Origin: Bisporella sp. PMI_857
Taxonomy: Eukaryota; Ascomycota; Leotiomycetes; Helotiales; Helotiaceae
Reading direction: 5' to 3'
DNA: 64,000 nucleotides
Assembly: GCA_021307315.1 (NCBI GenBank)
Contig: JAJSPD010000048.1
Location: 124,001 to 188,000, forward strand
Part shown: one piece after another, positions 41,809-53,490 of the stretch
Layout of the letters: each line of letters opens with the position of its first letter
Position numbering within the stretch: the stretch's first letter is position 1
Program-made: the position numbers and the translations under genes
Notes under the pieces: model-generated
The model's input: the letters and a program-made list of their open reading frames with translations, nothing else
The model's database searches: none
What the model was told of the DNA's origin: nothing

Positions 41809-42870
41809 ATGGGTGCTCAAATGCCCGCGCATAAGAGAGAGAAAACAGCTCCGCCTGTCCGCAAGACTACCAAAAATAGTCGAGTTGCAAAGAAGACGAA
41901 AGTTAGAACAGCCGTATTCCCGCTCCTCAAGAGCCACGGCAAGAAATTAAAGGAGATCATCGCGGACGGTACGTATTTCCGACGAGTGATTTTGTGTCTT
42001 TGGCCACCTTGAGGATATTTGGCTAACAATTTTACAGGCAATTGCTTGTTCCGCGCCTGCTCATACCAGTTTTTCGGCACCCAGGACCTCCACCGTCAGG
42101 TCCGCCAAGCCGCAGTCCAGTGGATGCGGGACCACCCCGACGACTTCCAACCCAAGCTCGACGTTGAAGCCGGGCCAACGGGCGAGAAGCGTCGCTCGAG
42201 CCGCACGCACATCCCAACATCGGACTCGGAGCACTTCAAGGCAGCAACTGCAGAGCAAACCATGTCCGCATGGAATAAATACTTGGAAAACCTGAGCACA
42301 AATTACACCTGGGGCGACGAGCTCTGCGCGCTCGCCATCGCCTGCGCGTACGGTGTCAATATCGCTATTTATAAGAGGCACCAGACCGAGTTCCTTTTCC
42401 GCCAAACATGCATTTATTGGGGAGCCAAGGACGGCAGCGACGAGCCACGCGCCTCCATTGCGTTTGAGGACACCGCTGTCCACTATTGGACGGTCGTTCC
42501 TGCCGATGGAAGCTTCACCCCGCTCCTCCGACAACACTCAACCCTACCGTCTCCTCCCAGCTCCTCGTCCTCTGAGACCGTCGCCGAGTCACCGGCAAGC
42601 TCAAATACAATGTCTCCGAAGCCGCTGGGACATTTAAACAAGGCGTCCTCGGCCCAGTCCCCGGCTCCAAAAGCCACCAAAAAGGGGGTCGCGCCTTCCA
42701 AAGCAAAGGCAGCTTTCTCAAAGGAGAAGCAGCAATCGCGCATTCATAATCGCTTAAGGAGGGAGCGCTCACCCACGGAGATAGAAAGGAAGATCAAGCG
42801 CTACGAGCTCGAGCTCCGGGAGCGATTCGGGGATACCGTTGTCGCCATCAAGGCATATGGGAGGCTATAA
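41809..42870 (+). CDS. OTU-domain cysteine protease (deubiquitinase-like), two exons (330 aa)
   Basis: Exons 41809-41968 and 42038-42870 join in frame (993 nt). The OTU catalytic motif ADGNCLFRACSYQFFG spans the intron, with D53 and C56. The downstream catalytic His is in AVHYWTVVP (H202), about 146 residues later, as expected. GDELCALAIACAYGVNIAIY is the usual helix-strand segment between them. The N-terminus is a lysine-rich basic arm, and the C-terminal 120 residues are Ser/Pro-rich and then Lys/Arg-rich. This plan fits fungal OTU proteins of the OTUD3/OTUD6-like group. The product probably removes ubiquitin chains; the linkage preference cannot be told. Second-exon codon use is GC-rich. 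Confidence 0.9.
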
Positions 42871-43247
42871 GCTGGGCTATTCTTAGGGGGGATTATTGAG
42901 AATTTCAAATGCATGATGGAGTTTAGGACATTGGAGGCGGGCTTTATGATATCCATTTGTGTAGTTTGCGGCAGGCCGCAATGTGGCAATCAATGAAATG
43001 TTTTTAAATAATACGTCACCGTCTGTCATTCGTGATGTCTAATACGTGAGTTCCGGGGTTTGCCAAGTGCAATATCAGGGTGGAGGTGGTGAAGGCCCTC
43101 TCTTTCGATGTGTGAAAACGTTTGATACATTTGGAAGCGCTGGCTGGGAAGTATTTATTGCAATATATGAAAGCATTTTGTCTTCAAATAGCCATGAGAT
43201 GTGCTACAAGGCGCATTTCCCGATATCATTCATAGTTGGAAGATAGC

Positions 43248-43664
43248 ATGATGCGAGAACTCAACTATATGCATTCCACCTCAAGCTCAGAGCCCACCTC
43301 CATCACCGATTCATCATACCAACCCTTCACGAAGAGACATAATGGCACATGCTCCATACACGAAGCACAACAGCACCGCAACGCGCAGCATGCTACGTCG
43401 CGAATATCCACGCCATCACCCTACACGAAACGAAAAGTTCCAAAATATATCCCACCCGTCCCAGAACCCACATATGCGCTACATTTTCCCCCAAAACCAA
43501 AATTTAAACCCCCCCCCCCCATCCCACAAGTTTGGAACCTACATTGCGTCGCAAACCTGAGATCCACAAAAACGCGCGCCCTCGCCAGCTTTTGTGACAA
43601 GGGCTTCCAGAAAGCCGCTAGAACCAGCGAAGAAAACTACACCGCTTTCGAGACCGTTCCGTGA
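43248..43664 (+). CDS. possible small hypothetical protein (138 aa)
   Basis: An intronless frame from tandem ATGs at 43248 and 43251 (MMRELNYMHS). The product is rich in Pro, Thr, Ser and Lys, with a proline run (PPPPIPQVW) and a short C-terminal motif (ALASFCDKGFQKAAR). No signal peptide or domain is visible. A second frame overlaps it, and both may be chance. The basic, proline-rich composition could suit a disordered or mitochondrial protein. It is listed because the frame fills an otherwise empty 1.1-kb gap. Confidence 0.3.
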   Translation: MMRELNYMHSTSSSEPTSITDSSYQPFTKRHNGTCSIHEAQQHRNAQHATSRISTPSPYTKRKVPKYIPPVPEPTYALHFPPKPKFKPPPPIPQVWNLHCVANLRSTKTRALASFCDKGFQKAARTSEENYTAFETVP

Positions 43665-43985
43665 AAATTGGGCTCGTGACTTGCTGGATCGCCCAATCGG
43701 GTGGGTTACAACATCGGGATGCAATTACTTTGTTGCAGATCGCAGGAAAATTAATTAAGAGGTTTTGCGCTGCAGAACCCGTTTGAACTTGGATTGCTTG
43801 GTCGAGCGGTGGACTTTTTTGGGGAGAGTTGGAGGCGAGGGTTGTCATATGTTCAGATTGAAAGAGCTTAAATATGTACAAGAAAGGGTTTTGCTTGGCT
43901 CCCATCAGGCATCGCTTGTAAGACAGCACGAGCAGCAGACCGTTCACTTTTTACTTCTTCCCCCTTTTTGTTTTTGAAAGACATC
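43665..43985. other. 3' flank
   Basis: Short convergent gap in front of the pectin methylesterase stop. Nothing seen. Confidence 0.5.
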
Positions 43986-45029
43986 TCACATGTAGCTGGC
44001 ATCATAGTATGCCTGGCTCGCATAGCTGCTTGTCAAAATACTCGAGATCGTAACTGCGGAGCTAAGCTTCGTGGCAAAGGAAGCGCGTGTGCCTGACGCG
44101 CCGGTGCCGCTATTTCCGTACTCGCCAAAAAGGACATTGCTGGTGCGCTCGTCGCCCGTGTTCCAGATACGCCAGCCGGCTGAGTTGATGACGGCGCTGA
44201 GGTTTGTATTTTGGAAGACGACTTTGGCGTATGCACCCCATGGGCGACCGAGGTAGTAGGCTCCAGCTGGGACGGTGTTTCCAGAGGCGGCGGCAACGTT
44301 GCAGTTGTTGAAGACGTACATCGAGGCACCGGATGAGCTTGCTCCGTTGGCTGTAGGTGAACGAGGTTGTTAGCAGCTATCAGCTTGGGATAGGGAAGGA
44401 CGCAGCGTACCCGTGATGAACCCTAGAGAGGCAGCCAGTACGCGGATATCAGATTTCTCGAACCATGCGTATGAAGTTTGGCCGAAAATGAAATCGGTGG
44501 CGCCTTGAATCAAGCATTTGGCGAATAGATGATACCCAACATTCGAGAGAACGGTATCTTGGAAGCCAGTGAATTTGCAGCCGTAGTAGCCACTGGTGGC
44601 ATAGGCACTTAGGGCAACAGCCTGGCTGCCCTGGCCATATCCGTTGTTCACATTGACATTGTATAGCTTGAAATTGGCCGCCTTGACGCGGAGTGTGGCG
44701 GTCGCGTCGTTGCTCAGGCCATCAGCTTGACTCTTGCTCGCGGTGATGGTTGCCCCGTTGCCGCTGTAGCTTGAGGTGTCGGTGCTATAACCATAGATGG
44801 TCAACTGTGCGCTCCGGGCTGGGACCAGGACTTGCTCGTTAAAGGTACCAGCACCGATGAAGATGCATTGAGCGGCGGTTGACGTCGTCGAGAGGGCATT
44901 GACTGCAGCTTGTATAGTGCTGTAGGTGCCGCCGCTCTTTTGAACGTTAAGACAACCAGAGGGAGCGCTGGTTCGGCTTGCAGCGAGAGCCGAAGCAACA
45001 AAGGCAAGGCCAGGAACGAGTGACTTCAT
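43986..45029 (-). CDS. secreted pectin methylesterase (CE8), two exons (327 aa)
   Basis: Exons 45029-44411 and 44350-43986 join in frame (984 nt, 60-nt intron). Residues 1-17 form a signal peptide (MKSLVPGLAFVASALAA). The CE8 beta-helix landmarks are all present: GTYSTIQAAVNAL, GFQDTVLS (D158, acid/base), CLIQGATDFIFGQTSYAWFE (D179, nucleophile) and YYLGRPWGAYAKVVF (R242). It removes methyl esters from homogalacturonan, so it points to growth on plant cell walls. The length is normal for fungal members, and there is no carbohydrate-binding module. It stands alone, without neighbouring pectinases. Confidence 0.95.
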
Positions 45030-47062
45030 GATGCCCTTGGCAGGATTGATGACAGAAAAAAGAAGCCAAGCTTGTGTATTGGCAGGTCAATACTTTTGGT
45101 CAAAGGACGAGACATTGTGGCCTTTTATAAGCTTTCCATTCGCGGGCACTTCCCGGGCACCAAAACGCATCAAGGATACTAAGTTTGTGGATATTTCATA
45201 TGCGGCTCTATCCAGACTGGTAAAGGTGAGGCTATTGGTGGACATCATCTATCTAGGTGATGCCCACGAGGTCATATCCTGTCCAAAGTGTGCCGGGCCT
45301 AGGGAAGTTATAACATTTTGCGGGGAAGTGAACGTTGTCCCTTGTGCTATGCAATGAGTGCCGTGTGGAAGATCCTGTCATGTTGTTGGCGGAGAAATTG
45401 AACAAATCGAAATCAAAGGTTAGTTGAAGGACTGAAGGCTGGACTTGTTGAAATTAGGTACTATGTCACGGATTAATTGCCGTCGCAAACGTCCCCATAG
45501 AAGTACGTTTCAAAACGCTGCCACGAATCAGCATCGTCTTCAAGTTGGAGAAATCATTTCAATGACAAACACCTGCAAATCTTGTAGCGGCTGACACTAA
45601 CCCTCTTCAAAGCCCACTGTAACCTTCTGATTGATGGAAGATTGGCGAGCATGGAAGCCAAGGTGCACACGTGATGGCTGGAAGGTCTGATGTAGATTAA
45701 AATTGATCACATTGTCACGTGGTCAACACAATAGTGCCGACAGTCCTTTCTTTCTGTTGAGAAGGTATAGGTATAAGTTGGAAATAAATCCAAGGTTTCA
45801 GGTATTCGATAATATTTTGGATGGTTGTGCTTATGCTCATAGTTTGTGAGCGATCTTCTTCAGGCTCTCACCCGCCCTGCGGCAGAAAGACCCTCAAGGA
45901 GAAAAGACTTAGTGCTGATAATACCCAGAAAAGGCTGAATATTCGTGAGTTGGCATGTCATACCCATGATGAGCGGGTTCAAGTAGCACACCATGTCTTA
46001 ACGCAAGGGTTGTAGAAAAGGAGCTACAGCATGGGTGATGATGTTTCCCCGGATTTGCGTGAGGCAAAATCTCATTTGCCAAGACTTTGCCACCACTGGA
46101 TAGAAAAGCTTGACGCAACGCCATCACAATCACAATCCTGTAACAGCATTGGTGAAAATGGGAAAAGTCCATGACGCTGCCGAGGCTCGTCGCATCCAAG
46201 TCAGAAGAGTTTCTCGAAAATATAATGAAACAGAGGATGTCATACGACGAAATCGGTATGTTTTCACTTCCGCTCCCTCTTCTTCTTCACATCACTTGAG
46301 ACTTCCCATTTGCGGATCCGACAATAAACTTCCAACGCATTCGGACAAGTTGGCCCAGTAAGCAATGAGTATGTTGGAAAGGAACCATCACAAAACTACG
46401 GCGATCCCGCTACCCCAAGTGCGGTCGTGTTCCGATATCCTTGCCACCCGCCTGAGTCCGATTTCTGTTTGTCACAATATTCAGGAGAAAGTCGTGCCGT
46501 GTCTAATATCTTATTTTTTCCCAATTCGTCTTGTTTTCCGTCCTTTCTGAAGCGCAAAAGCTGGCGTCCTGTAAAATTAAGTTCCAGTGCAATAGGAATT
46601 GCCGACACTCGAAACGCCTATTGCCTTGCCCTTCCCGCCTTCTTGGGAGGTTCTAGCGCGTAGATCAACCGCCAAAATGCTTATAATGATGACGGGGCTG
46701 CCCACACCAACCATTATGGGAAGCTCTATGCATTCGCCTCGCAGCCATTGTAACATCTTGGCGAGACCTGGAGAAGCAAATTTTGAGTGTAACATATGCA
46801 CGACTCATGGGATCGTTTGCGGTGGCACCGCGGTATGGTAATGTTACACGGCTTGAGGCAAACAATTGGTAGGTAATCGAAAATAATGATTGGACAACGA
46901 CTTATGATAAAATCAAGATATATGATCTCCCAGTGCATTAAAAACACGCTCCTTACCTCAAGATCCTGTCCACACGATTCACCTTAAGAACCCCGCAGGC
47001 ACCCCAAGCAAGCTCTTCACTCCTCGACTTCAACCACAATCACAAGCAGGAGACTCGTCAAA
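45030..47062. other. divergent intergenic region, 2 kb
   Basis: Promoters of pectin methylesterase (minus) and PTR2 (plus). Only short overlapping frames with no domain evidence are present. A CACGTG-like half (GTCACGTGG) lies near 45714-45722. Confidence 0.45.
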
Positions 47063-49013
47063 ATGGCGACCAGAATCGTCGACCCACCCGTTGTTGCGGC
47101 GAAGGAAGATATCGAGGACACCAAGGTCGATGAGACCCAGGTGGGCAATCTTCAGATTACCGAGGAAAACGAGACTCACGGTGAGCTCCCCACCGATGAC
47201 GAACTACATACCCTGCGTAGGGTGTCCGACAAGATTCCATGGAGAGTCTACACCATTGCCTTTGTCGAGCTCTGCGAAAGATTCTCTTACTATGGAACAA
47301 CTGTAGTCTGTAAGTAATATGCCTCCTCCTAGCACTCATTTCTGACATGCTCCAGTCACCAACTTTATCCAACAACCTCTTACCCAACGGATCGCGCACT
47401 GGCGCAGGATTTGGTGGTCAGTCCGGTGCTTTGAACATGGGGCAACGGGCGTCTACCGGCATTGGAACTTTCAATCAATTCTACGTCTACCTCACTCCTC
47501 TCCTTGGCGCCTATGTTGCGGATGCCCACCTCGGTCGATACAGAACCATCGGTCTGGCGTTGGCAATTGCTATTGTTGGCCACATAATTTTGATTCTTTC
47601 TGCCATTCCACCAGTCATTACCAAGCCTCACAACTCGCTCGCTGCTTTCATCATTGGGCTGATTATCATGGGAACTGGAACTGGGGCGTTTAAGCCGAAT
47701 ATCTCTCCTCTCATCGCCGAACAACTACCTCTGACCAGAATGACAATCCGTACCAAACCAAATGGTGAGCGAGTGATTGTGGACCCTGCTGTCACCTCAA
47801 GCAGAGTCTACCACTACTTCTACCTCTTCATCAATATTGGTGCGCTAGTTGGTCAAGTTGGAATGGTATGTGTCCTTCCATTACCCTCAGAGGGTCATCT
47901 TTCTTCGACTTGAGTTCAACAAGGCTAACATAGAGGCAGGTGTACGCCGAGAAATATGTTGGTTTCTGGCTCTCTTACATGCTGCCAACTATTCTTCTCT
48001 GCTTTTGCCCTCTTGTCATGTGGTATGGACGCGACAAATATATCCGTACTCCACCTCAAGGCTCTGTCTTTGGGAAAGCCACCAAGCTTTTCTTCCTTGC
48101 CAATAAAGGCCGATGGTCACTCAATCCAGTTGCAACCTACAAACGTCTACACGATGGTACATTCTGGGCAAACGTGAAGCCATCCCACATTGCAACCGCC
48201 GACCGTCCTGCCTGGATGACCTTTAATGATGAATGGGTCGATGAAGTCGCTCGCGGTTTTAAGGCTTGCTCAGTCTTTCTCTGGTATCCTCTGTTCTGGC
48301 TGACCTACAACCAAATCAACAACAATCTCACGTCCCAAGCTGCGGTAATGAAATTGAATGGTCTCCCCAACGATGTGCTCTCCAACCTCAACCCATTCGC
48401 TCTCATGATTTTGATTCCTCTCTGCGACATCGTCATCTACCCTGCCCTTCGCAAGGCCAGAATCAACTTCTCGCCCATCAAGAAGATCACCGCAGGTTTC
48501 TATGTTGGCACTTTGGCAATGATCTGGGCCTGTATTATACAGTACTACATCTACAAGAAATCGGTATGTGGCCATTACGCTGCGGGGATGCTCCCAGAAT
48601 CTCTTGGGGGCGATGGCGAGACTGCCTGTCCCACGGTTGACATCAATGTCTGGGCGCAAACTGGTGCATACGTCCTCATCGCTATCTCTGAGATATTCGC
48701 GTCTATCACCTCGCTTGAGTATGCATTCTCCAAGGCTCCGCGTAATATGCGATCTCTCGTCCAAGCCGTGGCCCTGTTCATGTCCTCCATCTCAGCGGCA
48801 ATTGGCGAGGCTTTCGTGTCACTAAGTGCTGATCCGCTACTGGTTTGGAACTACATGGTCGTGGCTATTCTCTCTTTCATTGGGGGAACTGGTTTCTGGA
48901 TCTTTTACCGTGATCTGGATGCTCAAGATGACCATCTCAATATGCTACCAGTCGGTAAATTCGATGATGGTCCGAGTGATGCTGAAAGTGCTCCAGAGAA
49001 GCCATTGCAATAG
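47063..49013 (+). CDS. ptr2: proton-coupled di/tripeptide transporter PTR2 (POT family), three exons
   Basis: Exons 47063-47309, 47356-47865 and 47940-49013. The PTR2 signatures are clear: ELCERFSYYG (ExxERFxYYG), GTGTGAFKPNISPL and FYLFINIGALVGQ, with about 12 membrane segments. It imports small peptides at the plasma membrane. The natural joint of exons 1 and 2 yields FTNFIQQPL, the conserved family segment. The frame must then shift by one base to reach PNGSRTGAGF. The exon sum is 1,831 nt, one over a multiple of three. A weaker upstream donor (GTAGTC at 47303) restores the frame but loses the conserved segment, giving about 607 aa. The C-terminal tail is acidic. Confidence 0.9.
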
Positions 49014-49725
49014 TCAAAGATATATGACAGAGATAAAGGATGCATCATCACAATGAATGGATTTTGCTGGCGGTTGTATTGATAAGATATTTCCGTATCA
49101 GAGATATGTAAATGTTTTAATATGCCTTATGTATGATACCTTGAAATTGAATTCCATGATGAGAGTGAAAATCTAGTCCCATCATTCGTCCTCATTTAGA
49201 TGACACTAAACAAGTATCGTATGCTTCGAGTGAAATTATACCTACATGGAAACATCACATGATCTCTGTTACATATTATCCCCTTTTCGTCAAGTATCCT
49301 ATCCCCGTAACATTGATCGAGGGCAGCCATCTTTATATGTTACTGATATCCCCAGTAGATATCCTATCCTATATCGATAAAGTCATTTGCATCTCATTGC
49401 CCAGGTAACCACTACCTCCAATCTCCCCAGCATTCCCACCACGACCTTCCATGCGATCCCGTGGAATGCATACCCCCTGACACCTTAACCCTCCCTTTAA
49501 TGCCTTGCCCACCGTTCACAACTAGCATGACGAGATTCTTCCCCTCGTTCCCAATCCCCAATCCCTCCTTCCCATCCAACAATACCAACGACAACCACCC
49601 ACCTTCACGGACCTTAAGTCGTCAGCACCTCCCAACCAACGCTCCATCCTCGATCTTCTGGTACATCCGCTGGGAAACCAGGCGGTGGATATCCCTCACT
49701 TAAAATCTCGACCGCCCGAACCGCC
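49014..49725. other. intergenic region
   Basis: 3' flank of PTR2, then C-rich pyrimidine tracts leading into the next gene. Nothing else supported. Confidence 0.45.
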
Positions 49726-50195
49726 ATGCACCTCCTCCTCCTGCTGCTGCTATCCGCATGGACGACCTTAGTTTCCGCCGCGGCCATAACCCCCAAGATC
49801 CACCTACAAGAGCTACCCATGTACCCCTCCCTCCCCCCTTCTCCCCTTCCCCCTCGATCCGAATTCCCGATTCTAACACTCCCCGGCCCCGGAAAAAAAG
49901 ACTCGTAACGTTCTTCCCACTCCAGCACTTCCGCGGTCCGCCGTTCGTAATCAACGGCATCTACGACCAATGCTATAACTTCCGCTCCAACTCCGGGGTG
50001 CGCTCGCTGGTCCTGGGTGTTAACGGGGGGGTGCCCCGCGGGAAGCGGACGCGGGGCTGTAAGCTGTATGCGACGGCGGAGTGTCGTGGGCCGGGGCCGA
50101 GGGTCGGGGGTGATTGGGATGATATGGCGGTTGCGTGGGAGAAGGGGGGCCTGCCGTTTGGTGGGGACTTGAGGAGCTTCAAGTGTTGGGTTTGA
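49726..50195 (+). CDS. small secreted beta/gamma-crystallin-like protein, two exons (129 aa)
   Basis: Exon 1 is 49726-49820 and exon 2 is 49901-50195 (390 nt, in frame). The intron has a GTACCC donor, a TTCTAACAC branch and an acceptor after an A-run (GAAAAAAAG). Residues 1-19 form a leucine-rich signal peptide (MHLLLLLLLSAWTTLVSAA). The mature protein has VTFFPLQHFRGPPFVIN, DQCYNF, GVRSLVLG, CKLYATAEC, DDMAVAW and ends SFKCWV. The pattern of an initial beta-strand with FRG, a paired cysteine strand and a closing SFxCW resembles small fungal secreted proteins related to beta/gamma-crystallins. It has four cysteines, so two disulfides are likely. It could be a cell-surface or effector-like protein. 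Confidence 0.65.
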
Positions 50196-52677
50196 GCGGG
50201 CGTAGGAATGGGAGATGGCGAGGCGGAAGGTTGAGGGATGGAGGATCGTTGGATGGGGTGTGTTGCGGTGGTAGTTCTCTCGGATGATGGCGTGGCGGGC
50301 CCTTGCGGTAGATATGTCGCCTTATCTCAAGACCTTGAAGTTATGTATAGCTGCGCGTAACATATTTGACAAAATGAACCTGTTATTGGCCAAAAAAATA
50401 AAAGAAAAACACCGAACGAGATGCAGTATGCCATCTCGGTATAAAAGTGGTCGCACCATGGTCCATGACCGTTCATGCCTGTCACAAGTTCTAATTGATC
50501 TGAGTTAGTATGATAATGGCTGCTAACCTGGCAGGGTATTTTAATCGAAAGCTCAACCACGTTACCAGTCTACGCCATGCTCACGTCCCTCGTCTCCTTC
50601 CCTTCACCCGAGCGCCTCCTCTTCATACCTCTCTTGCATGCCCACCTCAGACCCTCATTCGGACACCCAGTTACGCGCGTGCAACATTTCCCACTCCAAC
50701 CGTCCTGCGCCTCCCTTCAGCTTTGGAGTGCGCTCTGTTCGAATTATTTGTTCGGTTTCCGACAACTGTTGCATTTGTGCGGAACGGGAAGCTGTTCCAT
50801 TCGAACTGTCATAAGGCAATCGTGAACATCTTTCTGCTCTGGGTTGTGTTCGCAATATCGAGGCTGATCGCGGAGGACCTTTATACAGCCGCAGGTGTGC
50901 TTGGCGTAGTATAGGATACACATTTGTTAAGTGTGGGTGTGGTTTGAAGCTGTAGAGTGAGTATTTTATTTGTAGAGCGGAATATTAATTATTCGAAAAT
51001 GCTTGCAGATGCGATGATGCTTTGTTTATGCTTTTAAGAAACTCATAAAGGCCTTGAACAAACTGAGCATATATGCTCGTTGCGGTGGTGGGATGAATAT
51101 TCCAATAGATGCGTTTGGACTGTCAGATGTTTTCTATGTGAATGTGAATGGCTTCCTATCAACATCTCTGGCATAAGAGAGGGTTATGAATCATGTTGCC
51201 CCCTTTGTCATTTATTCAGTAAGAGAACGAAGCTTGCATTGAAATATTGGACAAGTATTGATGCTCACAGTTGCATCAAACAGGAACAGATTAATATTTG
51301 TAAGCCTTCTTACGGTGAATACTCTGTTCTTCCAGAATTGAATCCTTTGATATTATGCACTGCCTCTCTGTGAAATTACAGCTATAATTATAGAACTGAT
51401 GTTTGCAGATTTTATAGAGGCAGTGGACAAAAAACTGCGTGCCAAAGTCAGGGAAGCAAACTTTGGCAGAGAGAGGCGGCACCTGCCGAGAGGATAGATA
51501 ATTTCAGAACATTGAATGCAAGGGACATTCACAGAAATTGCTTATGTTCTTCAGTCCTGGTAATTTGTATACAGAGTATGCTTCCATGATTCAGGTTGCA
51601 AGAGTTCCTTTTCATCGGACTCTTGGCATATGGTACTACTGACTCGAACTTAAGATTTGATGCATGCACTAGGCTTCTTATCAGCAATGCTCACTTTAGG
51701 TGTTGTGTAGCTCTTATTTTTAGAGCCAAAAATTCATTGCTATCAATCTTCACTTTCATGAAAGTAGAGCTGCAGGAAAACTACTAATGTGCCATATTTA
51801 TGTCAAAGGCCAACACTAGATCTACTGTCTAACGGTTGACGTATTACTGCTGGGGATCTGTACTACTTATATCACGTATAATTAATCCGCATCCAAGATA
51901 TTTGAGATGTTTCAGTAGTATGCAACTACGTGCAAAATGAGGGAAATGGTAGAGTGCCATAAGAGATATTCGACAATAGATCGAGGATCATGACTTTGTA
52001 GAGATGCCCCAGGAGAGACTTCTCTAATTTGTCATTTTCAATATCTTTTTCTAGGCAATGCTAGTCACTACTAGAAGAGAGTTTTTAGAAGGCTGGTGCT
52101 GTTTCGCAGCTCCTAGACCAAATGTATGTCTTCTCGAGAAATGAGATGCTGATGGCTTAGATATTGTGGGTTGGCGCTGCATTAGGAACTCAACTTCTTT
52201 ATATTTAATTCCATGTAAGAAAGGGCTGATATGAATGCGTGTTACATGTCGTATGCACTTGCTTCTATAAGCCTTCATCCGCTCGCTTTAGGTAGTCAAC
52301 CCTGCTGGCTACTGCAGAACTTGTCGGTGGGCAGTAGCTCCGACGGCTAACTACACCATCGGAGGACATATCTCGTAGAGTCTTATGGATAGATGACAAT
52401 GATGGAGGTTTCATTATACGTCTGTATGAGGTGCATAAAAGATTCCACATCGCTGTTGGTTGTTCAGAGTCTTTCTCTTGGCGAATAATGGGCTCTAATG
52501 CCTCAGGCAACAAACATCCCATCTTATCAAAGGAACAACAAACGCGCAAACTGCAAGCAAGTGCGATGGCATAGCAATAAATATATCGACTGCTCCCGCA
52601 GTGGGAAGCAGAGAAAACCAAACACATATCATTGCAGTCCAAAAGAATCGCAACAATACCAATAACTTCGCATCAAC
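50196..52677. other. intergenic region, 2.5 kb
   Basis: A plus-strand frame 50510-50914 (134 aa) has a basic N-terminus and a hydrophobic C-terminal segment (AIVNIFLLWVVFAISRLI). A TATAAAA box lies upstream near 50440. It could be a small membrane protein, but no homology is recognised and shorter frames overlap it. The segment 51080-51370 has a CCPLCHLF motif reminiscent of decayed fungal genes, without support. The rest is AT-rich. Confidence 0.3.
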
Positions 52678-53490
52678 ATGGGCGAGCACACCGCGTTCTT
52701 CTATGGCACTTTGGTAAGTCTCTCCGCTGGCTCACTACTCTCAGCGCATGAGCATCAAGGCCTGATTTACTTCCGCATACTAATATAGGATTTGGTGGCA
52801 GATGGCGAAAGAGATTCTGTTTCGCGTTTTGTACGGCACAACTAGGCCAGAGAACACCGAGTATCTCGCCGTCGCACAAGATATCCATATTAGCTCAGCT
52901 GTGCTTCGCGACTACTGTCGTCACCGGGTTGAAGGGGCAGACTACCCTGGTATCATCGCTCAGAAGGGAGCCAGCGTGCTCGGCACATATGTGACAGGAT
53001 TGCGTGACGCGGACATATACAGGCTGGACATGTTCGAAGGGCGTCAGTACAAGAGGACTGAGGTGAAGGTTGTGCTTGAGCATGATAAGAGCGAGGCTGA
53101 GGCGGAGACTTATGTGTTTCTTTATGAGGATGATTTGGTCAAGGAGGAATGGAGTTACGAGGATTTCCGCAAGACGAAATTGCAATACTGGGCTGATGTT
53201 GAGAGCGAGGAGTATGCTGGTGAGTCTTGACTTGTTGCTATAGTTAGTATCTCGTTGGGAAGTCTGCGGGCTCTGATGGTGTATTGATACTGCCTATTCT
53301 ATTGATGCCATCCTTTTTGAGTCATTAGCTAATGATATGTCCAGAGGCAGATGCGGACAGAGAAGCTGAAGCTTCAGGCAATCGCATTGAAACCGACCGA
53401 GCCAGTGAGGCCAAGGAGGGAACGGGAAATCTTGTTAAGACGCAAGTTGAGGACAAGAAGGCTGAGGGGGCTCTTGATAGCGCTGTTTGA
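52678..53490 (+). CDS. AIG2-like gamma-glutamylcyclotransferase-fold protein, three exons (199 aa)
   Basis: Exons 52678-52713, 52802-53219 and 53345-53490 join in frame (600 nt). The first exon encodes MGEHTAFFYGTL, the substrate-loop motif of the family (YGTL), and the intron lies right after it. VLGTYVTGLRDADIYRLDMF with the catalytic-type Glu (E91 in FEGRQYKR) and the strand TYVFLYEDD complete the fold. AIG2/GGCT enzymes release 5-oxoproline from gamma-glutamyl amines or peptides; the natural substrate is unknown here. The last exon adds a highly charged, disordered tail of about 48 residues (ADREAEASGNRIETDRASE) not found in the core fold. Probably cytosolic. Confidence 0.85.

Noticed and set aside
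45909..46850. Cluster of short frames in the PME-PTR2 gap
   Set aside because: All under 100 aa, mutually overlapping and without conserved motifs; more likely promoter DNA.
50510..50914. 134-aa plus-strand frame with hydrophobic C-terminus
   Set aside because: Overlaps other frames, no recognised family, composition compatible with chance; mentioned only in the intergenic entry.
51080..51373. CCPLCHLF motif suggesting a HET-domain gene remnant
   Set aside because: Only one short motif; the rest does not match the HET pattern and the frame is AT-rich and short.
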